Positions 48,201 through 59,952 of a stretch of DNA of 64,000 bases are shown one piece after another. Positions within the stretch are counted from its first letter, which is position 1; the number at the start of each line of letters is the position of its first letter. The DNA is taken from the NCBI GenBank assembly GCA_000733355.1, contig JNVV01000007.1:990624-1054623 (forward strand). The letters run 5' to 3'. This DNA comes from Falciphora oryzae. Lineage: Eukaryota; Ascomycota; Sordariomycetes; Magnaporthales; Magnaporthaceae. The translations under genes were made by a program, and so were the position numbers. The notes under the pieces are model-generated. The model was not told the origin of the DNA and ran no database searches. It saw nothing but the letters and a program-made list of their open reading frames with translations.

Positions 48201-48728
48201 CATTCAAGCCGAGGTCTCGTCTGCGCCCGCGCGTCCCACCATGATCGTCAAGTCTCGGCGCCGACAGGGGAGGCGCGTCGCAGGCCTGTTTTCCAGAGGC
48301 GGGTATCGACGACCATGTGTCATTAGTAGAGGTGGCGGCGGCTGGAGAGCGTCCGAAGCGAAACGCCCGCCTGACGGACGAGGTGGTGGTTCGAGAAGAA
48401 CGCGATGAGCGAGACGCGGCGGAAGACGACGACGTGCTCCTCCACGCCTGGGCGGCCTTTGAGGCAGCTTCAAAGCGCGTCATGCCGGGTCTCGATGACG
48501 GTATGGGTTTGGTGGCCCCGGACGGTTCGCCCACTCCGCCGCCCCCGAGACACACCGTCACTGTGCGCCCGGATTTGCCCACATCTAGCTCGATGTAGCG
48601 CGGTTGGCTATGCGAGGAAAGAAGCTGTCAGCCAGCCGGGTTGCCACGTGGCGGAGACGACGGAAATTGGTTGAAGAGACTGCGGCCTACGTTTCGGCAG
48701 AGCCCTTAATGCGACGCGAGGAAGACAT
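45241..48728 (-). CDS. Large disordered protein with CxxC/CxxC zinc ribbon
   Basis: Two exons, 48728-48691 and 48607-45241, encode 1134 aa. The main frame has no ATG at its 5' end, but an upstream ATG joined by an 83-nt intron (GTAGGC donor, CATAG acceptor) yields the start MSSSRRIKGSAETQPRYIEL. The only compact segment is a zinc-ribbon-like motif at about genomic 47290-47400: FCFGCGRVRSKRFH, then NYCANCR. The rest is Ser/Pro/Gln/Arg-rich and probably disordered, with Arg clusters in the middle and a Gly/Asp-rich C-terminus. There is no transmembrane helix. I do not recognise the function; the motif suggests a DNA- or protein-binding regulator. Base composition matches neighbouring genes. Confidence 0.8.
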
Positions 48729-49526
48729 CCTGAGGTTTCAAAACACATCAAACAAAGAGAAAGTTGGGAAATGGGTGGTAGGAGGGAAGCAGTAAACAGG
48801 CAAGTTAGTGGCGGGAGACAACGAAGAGGATGGGGATAATTTCGCAATATTCAGGCAGAAGAGTAGAAACAGTAGCAGAAATTGGGGAAGGTCTTATCAA
48901 AAGTCAAGCAGCATGCTGAAGGGTGGTGGTGGTGGTGACGGCGAGGTTCCGAACGTTGGGCTCGACGAGGTGGAGGAAGATGACCTCGAGCGGGGGCCTG
49001 GGACTGGAGGGCCCACAGTCGGGCTAGTTTCTTCTCTCCGCAAGTTCAGATGGTTGCTCAACATATCAAGGCCAAGTCTCTGAGCAGCCGGCGAACGTAG
49101 GGTGAGGAGGAAGTGAGTCGATAATCCAGTGTCAAATAAAGTGGAGGAAGGGGTGTCGCTCGAGCCATGATTCTGCCTCGAACCCAGCCAAACGACTGCT
49201 CACAACAACTTGAACCCACGGCGAGCCTGGTCCCGCCTGGGTCGGGGGTGAATTTTTTTCATCTTTCATTCAGCGCTGAGATCACTATGCCGACCTGATC
49301 GGCCAATCTCTTCGCCAGCTAGCAAAAATGGTCGGTAGTACAAACACAAGGGAAAATGTGATATAGCTCACTGGCTCTCAGCTTCTATCCCTGCCCATCC
49401 CCTGCCCTTTTCCATGTACTTTTGATATATCCCATCTGCCCCCTTTTGTCCTCTTGGGATTCTATTAGGGAATTCTTTTTGACACAGATCGTCCTTAGAA
49501 CCGCTACAACTTTCCAAAAGCTGCAA
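48729..49526. other. Intergenic region, zinc-ribbon gene to STT3
   Basis: 800 bp holding the promoter of the zinc-ribbon gene and the STT3 3' flank. No supported gene. Confidence 0.5.
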
Positions 49527-52093
49527 TCAGTCCAGCCTGAGAAGGCGGGCGCCCTTCCTCTTGAGCATCTTCTTCTTCTTGTGCCCACGCTCAAACGCGG
49601 TAGCCGCAGCATGGTCACGACCGAAGTTATCGAGGTCCTTGACCTTGTAGATGCGGATGATCCAGTTCTCGCTCGTGAACGCCTCCTCAAGCGTGTTGAG
49701 GGTCGGCCCGACGTCGGGCAGACGAGAGCCACGGACACGGTCCTGTGCCTGTCCGGGGGGGAAGAGGCTGTTGTAGTTGTAGTACGACATCTTGTACCTG
49801 TCAGGGGGTCAGCAAAACGAAAATGACTCGAGACATTGTGGGGGAAAGGCTTACATCAAGCTGTTCTTCATAGTATCCGTGGCCTCGCCGTCAACGCGGT
49901 ACTCGCCACGGCTGGTGAAGAACTCCCGCTCCTTGACTTCCTCGGGCCAGATGCCCTCGGCAATGCGGACCATCCAGAGGAACTTGTTGATGTCGTCGCC
50001 CGAGTAGCCCAGGAGGCCTCCGAACACAACGAGGACGTAGTCCACCTCGTGCTGGCGCATGATGGGGTAGCTGACCTCCTCGCGCGAGCTCATGGCCTTG
50101 CCGACGGTTGCGATATGCGTGTTGTTCCATGTGTTGTTGTCGACCAGGGTGGGGCGGTCGGCCATGCCACCGATCTGGTAGCCGTAGTCCCACCACGACA
50201 TGATCTTGGCATCCTCCTTGGTGTTCTGTCGCAGCCACTGGTACGCCTCGCGGTAGTCGTCGATGATGTGCTGGCTGCCGTCGGGCATCCTACTGGCCAG
50301 CACAACCGAGGGCGACGAGTATGCGTTGGAAGTGACCCATGTGCAGTGCATGACGAACAGTAGCAGATACACAGTCATGGCAAGAGTGATAAGCGCCTTA
50401 GAGACGGTGCTGTAGACACCGACAACAGGCTTGTTGGTCGACCTCAGGCCGCCCTTCTTGGCTGCCTTCTTGGACGACTCCTCGGAGCCCTCGTCAGCGC
50501 CCGAGGCCGCAGGATCAGGCGACTTGAGAGACATGAACGAGTCCAGGATCTGGGAAGCCGCGATGGCAGCCGCGACGCAGACCACAGGGGTCAGGGTGAG
50601 CATCAGACGGACCATGACTCCGGCGAAGTAGCTGCCGAAGAGAGCATAGACGACGATGAAGACGTGCTCGTCACGGAGGTTCTGGAAGCAGAGGTAGACA
50701 CCTGCGGGGAACAACCAGATAAGGAAGTTCAGGTCAAAGAAGAAGGCGGGCCAGGCGGTAGGCTGGTGCTCCGAGACGGACGCAATGATGGGGATGTGGA
50801 TCTTGGCGTATCCGGTATCCCAAAGCGAGTAGAAGCGGCCACCCCAGGGAGCAATGTATCCGGCTGTGGTGGCGACCACAAGTCCCATCAAGGCAACTGC
50901 GAAGACGGCGGCCGAGAAGATGACCAGGAAGGTGCGGAACTGGCGGCTAGGGATGGCGGCCCGGACGTAGTCCAGGAAGCCCATCAGCTGGAGGAAGCCA
51001 AAGATTCCTGCATGGGCGTACCAATGTGCTTGTCAGTAAAACGAGGGAGCCTGGGGGAGACAGAAAGAAGCCAAAGGTTGATACTACGTACCCAATGCCG
51101 GCATGTGCTCGCTCGTCTTTATCGGCAAGAACCCAACAAAAGGAATCTGCATGCTAGCCAGAGTTCCGAGGGCGTACCAGGTGGTGTAGGAGACGTAGAG
51201 GCGGGTGCTGTACCTGCCCATGCAGATCAGGACAAAGGAGTGCAGAGGCAGCAGGCAGGTGATGAAGGCGTAGCCGCCCCACGAGGCCACCATGTAGCCG
51301 TAAAAGAGGGCGCAGAGGGCGCCCCAGAGCATGGAGCCGAGCTTGAGGGCCTTGATCCAGAGGTAGAAGGTAAAGACCAGCAGGAAGATGGCGATGGCCT
51401 CGTTGTCGTAGCTGCCGGCGACGGAGCGCGAGATGTAGCCGGGGGCGATGCCCATGAAGGCGGCGGCAAGAAGGCCGGCCGACGAGTGCGTCGTCATCTC
51501 GTTGGTCAGCAGGTAGGCGGAGAAGGCGGTCAGGCCCGAGAAGACGGGCGCGAGCATGACGCAGACATTCCGGATGTCGACGGGCACCGAGAGCGCGCGC
51601 AGGGCGTGCCAGATGGCACCGCTCGTCACCATCAGACCGGGGTACAGGGTGCCGCCCGTGACACGGCCCAGCGGGTGCCAGGTGCGGTCATCGAACCAGT
51701 CCCAGAAGTCGTAGAAGCCATTGGCGACCAGGTACTTTGTTGCCCTGAAGTTGAACCACGGGTCGACTGTGGGCGCGGCGTTAGCGTTAGTGGGCGAGGT
51801 GCGTCGTGCGGGAGGAGGAAGAGAGGCTCGGCATTCTGGGGCTCGAGCCGCGGAGAGGGGGCAACTAACACTCGTGGATAATACTCTCGAAACCTAAAGT
51901 GGGAGAAATCGAGGAATTGGTCAGTCAATCGTCTTGGGCGGACGCAGCTCGCAGGCTTCGCGGACTCACGGATGACAGAAAACAGGCGACTGGAAATAGC
52001 AGCGCCGGCGATCAGGAAAAGAATGATGACTCGCAGAAGGGTCCGGATGCTCTCGCCCTTGCTGCCAAAGATGTCCAGAGTTCCGGCCGACAT
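49527..52093 (-). CDS. STT3: STT3, catalytic subunit of oligosaccharyltransferase
   Basis: Five exons, 52093-51970, 51893-51870, 51766-51092, 51007-49855 and 49797-49527, encode 748 aa. Introns are 76, 103, 84 and 57 nt. STT3 transfers the lipid-linked glycan to Asn in NxS/T sequons in the ER lumen. Many transmembrane helices are evident in the first ~480 residues. The metal-binding EFDPWFN motif, GSYDNE, the SVSE loop motif (351-354) and the catalytic WWDYG (546-550) with DNNTWNNTH are all intact. The C-terminus ends in a basic [10 protein letters not shown] segment. Exon 2 is only 24 nt and encodes FESIIHE, part of the first acidic motif, so it is needed for activity. The start codon gives [10 protein letters not shown], and length and motifs match a full-length fungal STT3. 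Confidence 0.96.
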
Positions 52094-52977
52094 CGTGGCC
52101 CTCCGCAGTCGCGTCGAGTTCCTCTGGTCCGTTGGGGGGCGTCGTCCTGTCCAGAGGCCGGGTGGTGGGGTGAGGTTGTGTGGTGCTGCGATTCTCTCGC
52201 GGCTCGTGTGAAGCTGGAGAGGACACTTTGGAGCTCCCACCCAGGCCAGGCCCGAATTGACACGCATCAGAGCTGCAGGGGTCAAGGTCCTCGCTGCTCC
52301 GTGTCGTCAGTGCCGAGTGGGTCCAGTCGCACCGTCAGGCCGCGAATTGAATTGCGCTATGCACGGGCCACGCGCGCTAGGTATTTGATATGTGTTTGTT
52401 GCTGCCCGCTGCTTGGGCTGCAATATGGATCTGGGACAGTCGCGCAGGCAGTTATGGAGGACTCCTATTTCGATAGATTGTCTGCCAGACGAGGGGAATG
52501 CATATCTAGATGTCAGATCCACCCCATTTCCTTCATGAGAGAGTAGGGTATCCCACGGGCCACCCTTTTTGTTCCCAGCCCTCCTCCAAAACGAATCGAC
52601 ATGGACGCATGTGACGTCGTCTTCTCCCGCCTGTTGGACGCCCGCGGGCAAACAGCCGTCTAAGTTTTGTATTGTACACATTTACAGTGCGTCGAAGAAA
52701 AATAACTAAAGGAAATGTGTCTATGCGGCGTCGACGTCGATACCCACGAGCCCAGAGAATCATACAACCGACTTCTCCGCGCAGGGGGGTGGGTCGTCGT
52801 AGCCCACCTTTTATGGCTGGGCTGTATGGCGCACGTCCTTTTGCTGGCCGCGCTATCGGCAGCCGTGGCATCAGATTCAGATCTCGTCACCTTCGTCGCC
52901 CTGCCCGGATCCCCATCGAGGGCCAGGGCCCTATAAGCTCCCCCTAGCTCAAGCCATCGTCGGCAATACGGCCGTCA
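52094..52977. other. Spacer between STT3 and ATP synthase e
   Basis: About 880 bp between two minus-strand genes: the STT3 promoter and the 3' flank of subunit e. No supported gene. Confidence 0.5.
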
Positions 52978-53536
52978 TTAAGGGTTCTTTTGGAACACAT
53001 CGTTGAGGTACGCCTCTAGGTCGAACTTGGGATCGTTGAAATCGGTGTTCACTGCGGCAGGGATGTGTTAGTCGCAACTTCAGATACCTGGGCGTAGCCG
53101 CGGGGACTGCTCACCAGAGCTCGATGCTGCCGCAGGGCTCGACTTCTTGGCGAACTCGGCCTTGGCCTGCTCTATTAAGCGCTGCTTGTGCTCGTACTCG
53201 TGACGTGCCGCCGCAGTCTTCTGGCTTGACGTGATCTTCCTCTGGTGGGAGAAGCCGTAGACAACACCCAGCCCCAGTGCCGTGTACCGAAGGACCTGCG
53301 GGATTATCGCTCGATCAGCAAAGAGTTCCAGGCCCTGAGACTTCCATGCACCCCCCTGTGCCTGCATTTCCTTCGGCCAGACACAACGCGCAGTCCGGAA
53401 AGTGTTCGTCGGGGATAGGGTGGTCGGGCGACTATGGTCGTGTCTGGGCCATCGGAGAAGCTCGCGTGTGAGGGGCTGAAAAATGGACAGCACACGAGCT
53501 GTCCTGCGACAAACGACATACGTTGGTGGTAGACAT
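52978..53536 (-). CDS. TIM11: Mitochondrial F1Fo-ATP synthase subunit e
   Basis: Three exons, 53536-53522 (15 nt), 53295-53115 and 53051-52978, encode 89 aa, the usual size of subunit e. The product is MSTTN followed by VLRYTALGLGVVYGFSHQRK, a single membrane helix carrying the Gly-rich dimerisation motif. A basic/amphipathic coiled-coil segment (RHEYEHKQRLIEQAKAEFAK) follows, then an acidic end with FDLEAYLNDVFQK. Subunit e helps ATP synthase dimerise and shapes cristae. Intron 1 is 226 nt, the longest in the window, placed after only five codons; intron 2 is 63 nt. It is divergent with the dynein intermediate chain gene across 780 bp. Confidence 0.93.
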
Positions 53537-54316
53537 CGCGACGCCTGAACTGATCGCGACGGAGACCGAGGATGGAGGAGATGCGGAGGCTCGGTGCGTC
53601 GGACGTCAATTGGCGTCAATTGGCCCTGGGAGCGATCGAGGTTCGATTTATGGTGGAGGTGCAAATGTTGTCTGTCGTACGGTCGGGATTTTTCGCCAGC
53701 CGGCAAAACCTGCGGCTAGTGAGGGAGCTCCAGCCCAGCTTGTGGGTCCGACGCATGTGGCTCAGCAGTTGGGCATCGTCCTGAACGATCAAAAGGCTGA
53801 AGCTGGAACGTGACCGGTCACCTGACTCTAAGAAGCAGGGCGGCTCCCCACCTCCCCTGAAGACTTCAGACTTCATGCCGCGACCGCACCACCACCCCTG
53901 TCGGCACTAGCAGACTCGACCCACCCATCATGGAACGCCAGTCCAGCGACGTTCAGTGTCATTGATGGAAATGCTTGGCTCAGGAGCGAAGACCAATTTC
54001 ATATGAGCCAACAAAGAATCTCAGACTACTGACCTGCCTCCATCCTTAAATTTTCCAGACAGCGCGCCAAACGGATAAACACTCCCTTTCGATATTTTTT
54101 TGTGTCTGCGAAGTCCTGGTCCTCGCTGCTCTCCAACACTGCTCGCTAGGCGGCCCAAGCAGCCGAACTCTGTTTGGCCTTGCAGGCTCGATCCGCGCTT
54201 CGACAGCAAGCGTCGCCCCCACGAGCCCGCCCCTGCAACAGCGCGCTCGACGGACCGAACCGCACCTCTCAAGCACACGATTGCGCCGGCGATGAAGCGA
54301 TTCTCGCCCCGGCAAA
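53537..54316. promoter_or_regulatory. Putative bidirectional promoter, ATP synthase e / dynein IC
   Basis: 780 bp between divergent start codons. It contains both 5' leaders. No open frame with domain-like sequence and no motif I would assign to a named factor. Confidence 0.45.
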
Positions 54317-56488
54317 ATGCAACAACGACGCGATGAGATCCTTGCCAAGAAAGCAAAGCTCGCCGAGCTCAAGGAGAAGAGGAGGGCACGGACAGAACAG
54401 GCCTCGAGCCGCCAGAGCATCGGGATCGCTACCACTAGTGATGTACTTGACCCTCAACAGCATCTGCGCCTGAGGGTGGCAACCGTGTCGTTTGCAGCGC
54501 CTTGGCTAACGGAGGAACGCTAGCACGCCATTCCGCCTCTGCACAATTCCGGTCGCGAGCGCGAAGACCTCGACCTCTTCATCGAACGCCTGGTAGGAGA
54601 CCGGCCGTCGTCGACAACTACCGGCGGCGCCGCCTCGCCGGGCCCGCGCGGCAGCCGCCCTAATAGTGTCCTGAGCGCCGGCGAGCTCAGCAACGAGAAC
54701 TCCGAGTATGCGACACCCGGAAATGGCTCCGCCGCCCCCGCCCCGATCCAGATCCTCACCACCGTCCCCCTGACTATCATCTACGAGTGCCCGCCCTCTC
54801 CAGTCAAGGAGATCTTCTCATACAGCAAGGGAGTCCAGACCCAAGATGACTGGGCGCCCCCGACCGCTCGCCCCCGGGCGCTTTCAGAGTCCGAGACCGA
54901 AGATATCACGGCCTCGCCCAGCAAACGCCTTAGCCGTAGGGAGCGCGACAGGGAAGAAGAACTGCGGGCAAACATCAGGAGGGAGCTGGAAGAGGAGCTC
55001 AAGGCAGCCCAGGAGCTCGCCACGGATGGCGTGCTCAAGCCGACTGCCTTGACCACAAACTACCCGGCAAGGTCGCTGACGAGCGAAGAGCTCAAGGCCG
55101 TGACGGCATCTGACGAGTTCGTCGACTTTGTGGACCGAGCGACCAAAGTGATTGAGAAGGCGTTGGACCAGGAGTACGACATTCTCACCGACTACAAGTT
55201 GCAGGCACACGAGATCGACGACGAGGACGAGCAGGGCAACGTGGGCGGCAGGGGTCGTCGCAAGGTCAAGGAGGTCCGGCAGTTCTTCGACAACCGATGG
55301 TCTAAGAAGCGCATGATCACATCGATCGACTTCTCTCCCAAGTTCCCCGACCTTCTCCTAGCTTCGTACACCAAGAACCCTACCGCACCCCACGACCCGG
55401 ACGGGATAGTACAGGTGTGGAGCCTGAACCTGCACGACCGGCCCGAGTTTGTGTTCCACGCCCAGTCAGACATCCTGACGGCCAAATTCTCGCCTTTCCA
55501 TCCGAACCTGATCGTTGGTGGGGCCTACAGCGGCCAGGTGCTCCTGTGGGACACGCGGGCGCGGGCAGCGCCTGTACAGAAGACCCCGCTGACGGGTTAC
55601 GGGCACTCACATCCTGTCTACTCTGTTGATATTGTGGGCACGCAGAACGCCAACAACATCATCAGCTGCTCGACCGACGGTGCTGTGTTCGGCTGGTCTG
55701 TCGACATGCTGGCCCAGCCGCAGGAGACGCTGGCGCTGGCGGCGCCTCCGCCAGCTAAGACGGATGACCTGAGCCCCACCTGCATGGCATTCCCGCAGAC
55801 CGACCCGACCTACTTCCTTGTCGGATCCGAAGAGGGAGTCATATTCCCCTGCCATCGCTACGATCGCGCCGGCGCCAAGGCAGGTGTGGACGCACGCGTC
55901 AGCTACCGCGGTCACGCGGCGCCAATCATGTCGGTTGACTTCCACCCGGCCCGGGGACCCATGGACCTCGGCGACCTGGTGCTGTCGAGCAGCTTAGACT
56001 GGAGCGTTAAGCTGTGGAAGGTACGGGCCCCTGCGGCACTGAGCGGGGCACCAGCGGGTGGGCTCGGCGGTCTGGGCGCCGCCGGCGACGGCGCAGTGTC
56101 GCCACTCATGGAGTTCGTGCGCGAGGATGTAGTCTATGACGCGGCGTGGTCACCCGTCAAGCCGGGTGTGTTCTCGCTTGTCGACGGGGCCGGCTGGCTC
56201 GAGCTCTGGGACCTAACGGTCGAGACGGAAGAGCCGGTGGCGCGTATAAGCCCGAGCCAGCGCAAGGACGGACGCGCCATGCTAGCCAGCAGCCTCAACA
56301 AGGTGGCGTGGGAGCAGTCCGAGGGCCGGCGCCTGGCCGCCGGCGGCATTTCGGGCAACCTGACCGTGTTCGAGGTCGGGCCGGACCTGGGCGGCAAGGA
56401 GAACTTACGCAGCGAGGAGTGGACCACGGTCAAGAAGCTGGTCAGCAGGCTCGAGTCCAACGGCGTCAACGGTGCTGCTGCTGCTTGA
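54317..56488 (+). CDS. Cytoplasmic dynein intermediate chain
   Basis: Two exons, 54317-54442 and 54524-56488, with an 81-nt intron (branch point GCTAAC), give 696 aa. The N-terminus MQQRRDEILAKKAKLAELKE is the basic coiled-coil that binds p150 dynactin and NudE. A Ser/Gly-rich segment follows, then the conserved IYECPPSPVKEIFSYSKGVQT light-chain/regulatory region, and a second charged helix (RRERDREEELRANIRREL). Seven WD-type repeats run from about residue 270 to the end (VQVWSLNLHDRPEF, VLLWDTRARA, SVKLWKVRAP, LELWDLTVETEEP). The intermediate chain scaffolds the dynein motor that drives minus-end transport and nuclear positioning in hyphae. The donor GTACTT is weaker than average but keeps phase 0. 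Confidence 0.93.
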
Positions 56489-57227
56489 TTATCGCTGTAC
56501 TACCATCCATGACCCCTTCGCTTCTTATTCTTAATATCTTGCATGTATTCCACGCCAACTTGTTGCGGGGAATCAGTAACCCCTTTTTTTCATCCTGTTT
56601 GCACTTCTACCCTCTGTTGCGGAAACGGTGAGGATTCATCTTGTCGTGAAAGAGTTCTTACAACATTTGCAGACAGACTTCTTCTATACCCCAATTTCGA
56701 TCTGCTCGATTTTGACACCGAAGCCATCCCAGCCCCTCCTCCGTGTTTCTGTGCAGCCTCGCCTCGTGATCCTGGTTGTTCCCCTTGCGGCCTTGGCAGC
56801 TGAGCAGCCTAATCCTGATCCCGATCCCACCCCCTAGAAGCTGCAGATCTGCACACCCATTTGTGGTCAGGCTTGGGGGAAGGCGATGCTGCCCATGGGA
56901 AATGAGCTGAGGCTATCAAGCCTCGAGGTAAAAGGACCGCATTCAACCGGTAAGGAATCTTTGGGGGCGGCCGGCTTCAATCCTACGCGGTGCCCGCTCT
57001 ATGTTTATCACTTTTCTTCTGCCCCCAGCTGGTCTCGCTTGTGCAAGAGACATTTAGAATTGTTCGGCTCGCTGCCCCTACCCATTGCCCACATTACCCC
57101 CTGATTCCCCTGATATTTTGAGATGCCGGCTCGGCTCTATATCCATCATATCGACCTCACACGTCTGCTTTTTCGTGATAGATCCTAGATCCATTCCCCT
57201 TCTTTGTAATCATAAAGGGAGAAGACA
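56489..57227. other. Intergenic region, dynein IC to surface-protein cluster
   Basis: 740 bp. Dynein 3' flank and promoter of the next membrane-protein gene. No supported gene. Confidence 0.5.
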
Positions 57228-59135
57228 ATGACAAGTGTCACGACGTCTGCCAATCGCCCGTACGCGCTACACAATGGCACGGGCCCGGCACATTCATTAG
57301 TAACAATCTTCACGGCACACCCAGCCTGCACAGGTATTCCCGTCTCCATCATCACCTCCAGTGCGTCTAGGTGCCTGCCGTCGAGATATTTGGAGGGTTA
57401 TATAGGCTGCACTGTAGATTACTACTCGCCCGCGATCTGTCCATCAGGGGTAAGCAACGAACTGTATCTCATCTATCAATGTTGAGCTAGGAGGCAGGTG
57501 TTGACTTGCTCTAACACAGTATACCTCAATACGCGATCGCTGGAACAGCAGGCAAGGGCCGCCACTCGAGCCCAGCGAGACCGCCATTCAATGTGGCCCT
57601 ACGTAAGTTTCATGGCACAGTGCCCTCCCAGTTGTCCCGAATGGCAATGATTGATTGGAGACATACACATTGCTCTCACAAAAACTGATCTGAGGTCCTG
57701 TTTCGGTCACAGAGGCTACACTTGCGATAGCGATCTCACATATGCATTCAACGGCACCGCCCGTGCGGCCATGATCCAAGTCCGCTGGCAATCTTCGGAT
57801 CTCTCCCTGCTGGAAACGCACCCGCTCACTCCGGGCAAGACTCCCGGTGCCCTGGCCACGGCCGCGAATTCAGGCCCGGCCGTAACCGGAACTTCAGCAC
57901 CAGGCTCGACGGGGACTTCGCCGACGACCAACCCCACGGATAGCCCAGGCGGTGCGACGGGACCGCCAGCTGGCTCACAAGCTGATCGCGACAAAGCTGC
58001 CAGAGACAGTAGCAGCGGCAACGGCTCCTTGATTATGCCGTTGGTGGGCGGCCTCATCGGCGCCATCGCGACAATAGGGCTCGTCCTGTTTGCCTGGTTC
58101 GTTTGGATGTACCGTCGCCGCTGGCTCGGGAAGAAAAAGGGGGAGGCAGAGGAGGCGCGAAACATCCCTGAACCAGAATTCAGCCCGATGTCCGAGATGA
58201 ACGAGTTTGGCGGGAAACCAGAGCCTCCGAGTGGCGGCGCAAGCCGGTGGTCGCCAGGGCCGCCCTCGGTGGCGGGCAAGGATGTCGGTTCGCCGCAAAC
58301 GACGGCCATCGAGCTGCCAGGCACGCTGGCGCCGCGACCCGCAGCAAGCGAGCTGCCTGGTCTCCTGGCCTCCTGGTGTCGCGAACAGCAGCCGGCGAGC
58401 TGCCAGACACCCTCGCGTCGGATGCACACACGCCGGACCTTTACCCCGCCGAGGTGCACGGCGAGGGCAGGAGACGCTAAAAGATCTATATTTACGCTGA
58501 ATTCTAAGAATTATGCAGTGGGAAGCTCCGTCCCCTTCTTCCTTCCATCATTGCCAAGCCTGAGCCCGCACATACGCGTCCCCTTGGGAGGTAAGGCTGT
58601 GGAAAGCGGATGCCCGCCACCTACCCAATATGAGCTTACGCCGTTCGAAATGCCAATGATCAGAGACGTACACATATTCGACTGGCCGAGAGCACTTTGG
58701 GGGCTGACTCCGATGGCAGTTGAGCGTGGCAGCAAAGGCAAACGGCCCGCCTCCAGCGCGGCTGTCGTGGCAAAGTGGCCCTCGTGGCTATGCCGAACAA
58801 GGCTAGATCCAGAGGGCCAAGCAGAGGAGAAGGTCGAACCAACAGCACAAGAGCCTCTGGGAGGATGCGGCAAGGCTGTGGTCCCACATCCGAGTGGGAA
58901 GTCAACTCGCAAGAGTATCCAGATCATGCGAGCCTTACCTTGGACCCCGAGATGCTGCTATCATCTCTGCTATGCTCCTTTTTTCCCCTCCACTTCTGCG
59001 TCCATGATCCTTGCACTATCCCAAATCCATACCCAGGTACCTACGCAACCTGCATATCAAGTTCCGCTCCTCCATCCGCATTATTCCTCGGCTCTCGAGC
59101 TAGGTATTCTTCTTCCTTTAGTATCTAAAGCATAG
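57228..59135 (+). CDS. Cysteine-containing membrane protein (paralogue B), C-terminus apparently frameshifted
   Basis: Three exons, 57228-57449, 57520-57602 and 57713 onwards; introns are 70 and 110 nt. Read as it stands, the frame ends at 59135 (575 aa). The ectodomain matches paralogue A: CLPSRYLEGY, YYSPAICPSGY, ETAIQCGPTGYTCDSDL and ARAAMIQVRWQ. After a Thr/Ser/Pro stalk comes a transmembrane helix (LVGGLIGAIATIGLVLFAWF) and a basic YRRRW stop-transfer. The tail has ELPGTLA-type repeats. At 58362-58377 an 8-bp tandem duplication (CTCCTGGC/CTCCTGGT) shifts the frame. Beyond it the +2 frame keeps the ELPDTLAS pattern and stops at about 58482, whereas the actual frame runs on through 650 bp of protein-unlike sequence. 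I infer the true tail originally ended near 58482. Confidence 0.75.
58362..58377 (+). repeat. 8-bp tandem duplication causing a frameshift
   Basis: CTCCTGGC followed directly by CTCCTGGT inside the coding tail of paralogue B. Counting one unit instead of two puts the downstream ELP-repeat pattern in frame. It could be real allelic variation or an assembly error. Confidence 0.8.
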
Positions 59136-59140
59136 CGACC

Positions 59141-59952
59141 ATGTCAACGATTAGGATCCCTATGCCCTCGCTCCCATCATTCAAAGAACCTACCAGCCTT
59201 TTATCAATACTACCAATCATAACCCCTACAAGTACTACTCTCGTAAAGACCTCGTCCACCAAGGCGACTGCTAGTACTTTTGATCGACTAGCTCCCGCCA
59301 CTCCTGCGAAGTCCTCGGCCCTGAAACCAACTCCGCGCGCGGGACATCCACTCCTCCAAATCAGTCAACAGCCCGCACCACGAACCCAGGCACCACGAGC
59401 TCAGGCATCACCGATCCAGGCACCACCGACCCAACAAGCGCGCCCACTACCTTTATCACATCCCGGACAGGAACCTCGGACGCCCCGCTCGGCGGAGGCT
59501 CGACGACGCCACCGTCCGGCGCAGATGGCCGCGACGAGCTTGGGAGGGGTGATGGTGGTGGTGGCGGCGGCCTCTCGAACGGAGCGCTGGCTGGGATCGT
59601 CGCCGGCTCGATCGCGGCACTGGTGTTCGTGGCGCTTGCGGCTGGTCTGTTTGTGAACCGTCGTCGCCGCCGACGTCCTGAAGGACCCCCCCAAGGGGGC
59701 GATCTCGGCAACGACAGACCGCGCCGTCGGAGAGGCGTGCCCTTCTTCCCCTTCCTCGGGTTTTTGAAAGCGGAGCTTCCGGCAGACGCCGCAAAGGCGG
59801 AGCTCCCGCCCGACGCCCCGAGACCAGAGCTTCTGGCGGGCGGGAAACAGGGGCGGGGACGGCCAGTGACGAGCGAGCTGCCTGGCCACTGGGCGTGGCA
59901 GCCCCGCGGTACGAAAGTGGCCAAAACGGACGGCGGTGGACCAAGAGGTTAG
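59141..59952 (+). pseudogene. Third related membrane-protein gene, partial and frame-broken
   Basis: An ATG at 59141 in good context opens a Ser/Thr-rich frame (MSTIRIPMPSLPS...). The membrane-anchor part lies in a different frame, open from 59284 to the stop at 59950-59952. It has a Thr/Pro/Gly stalk, GALAGIVAGSIAALVFVALA as transmembrane helix, six Arg, and a tail with ELPADAA/ELPPDAP repeats like those of paralogue B. The frames would join with a 1-nt change in the GCGCGCGGG run near 59332-59341. No plausible intron does so: candidates are under 40 nt or have poor sites. The cysteine ectodomain of paralogues A and B is missing. It is most likely a decaying tandem relative, but a sequencing error in a GC run is possible. 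Confidence 0.6.
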
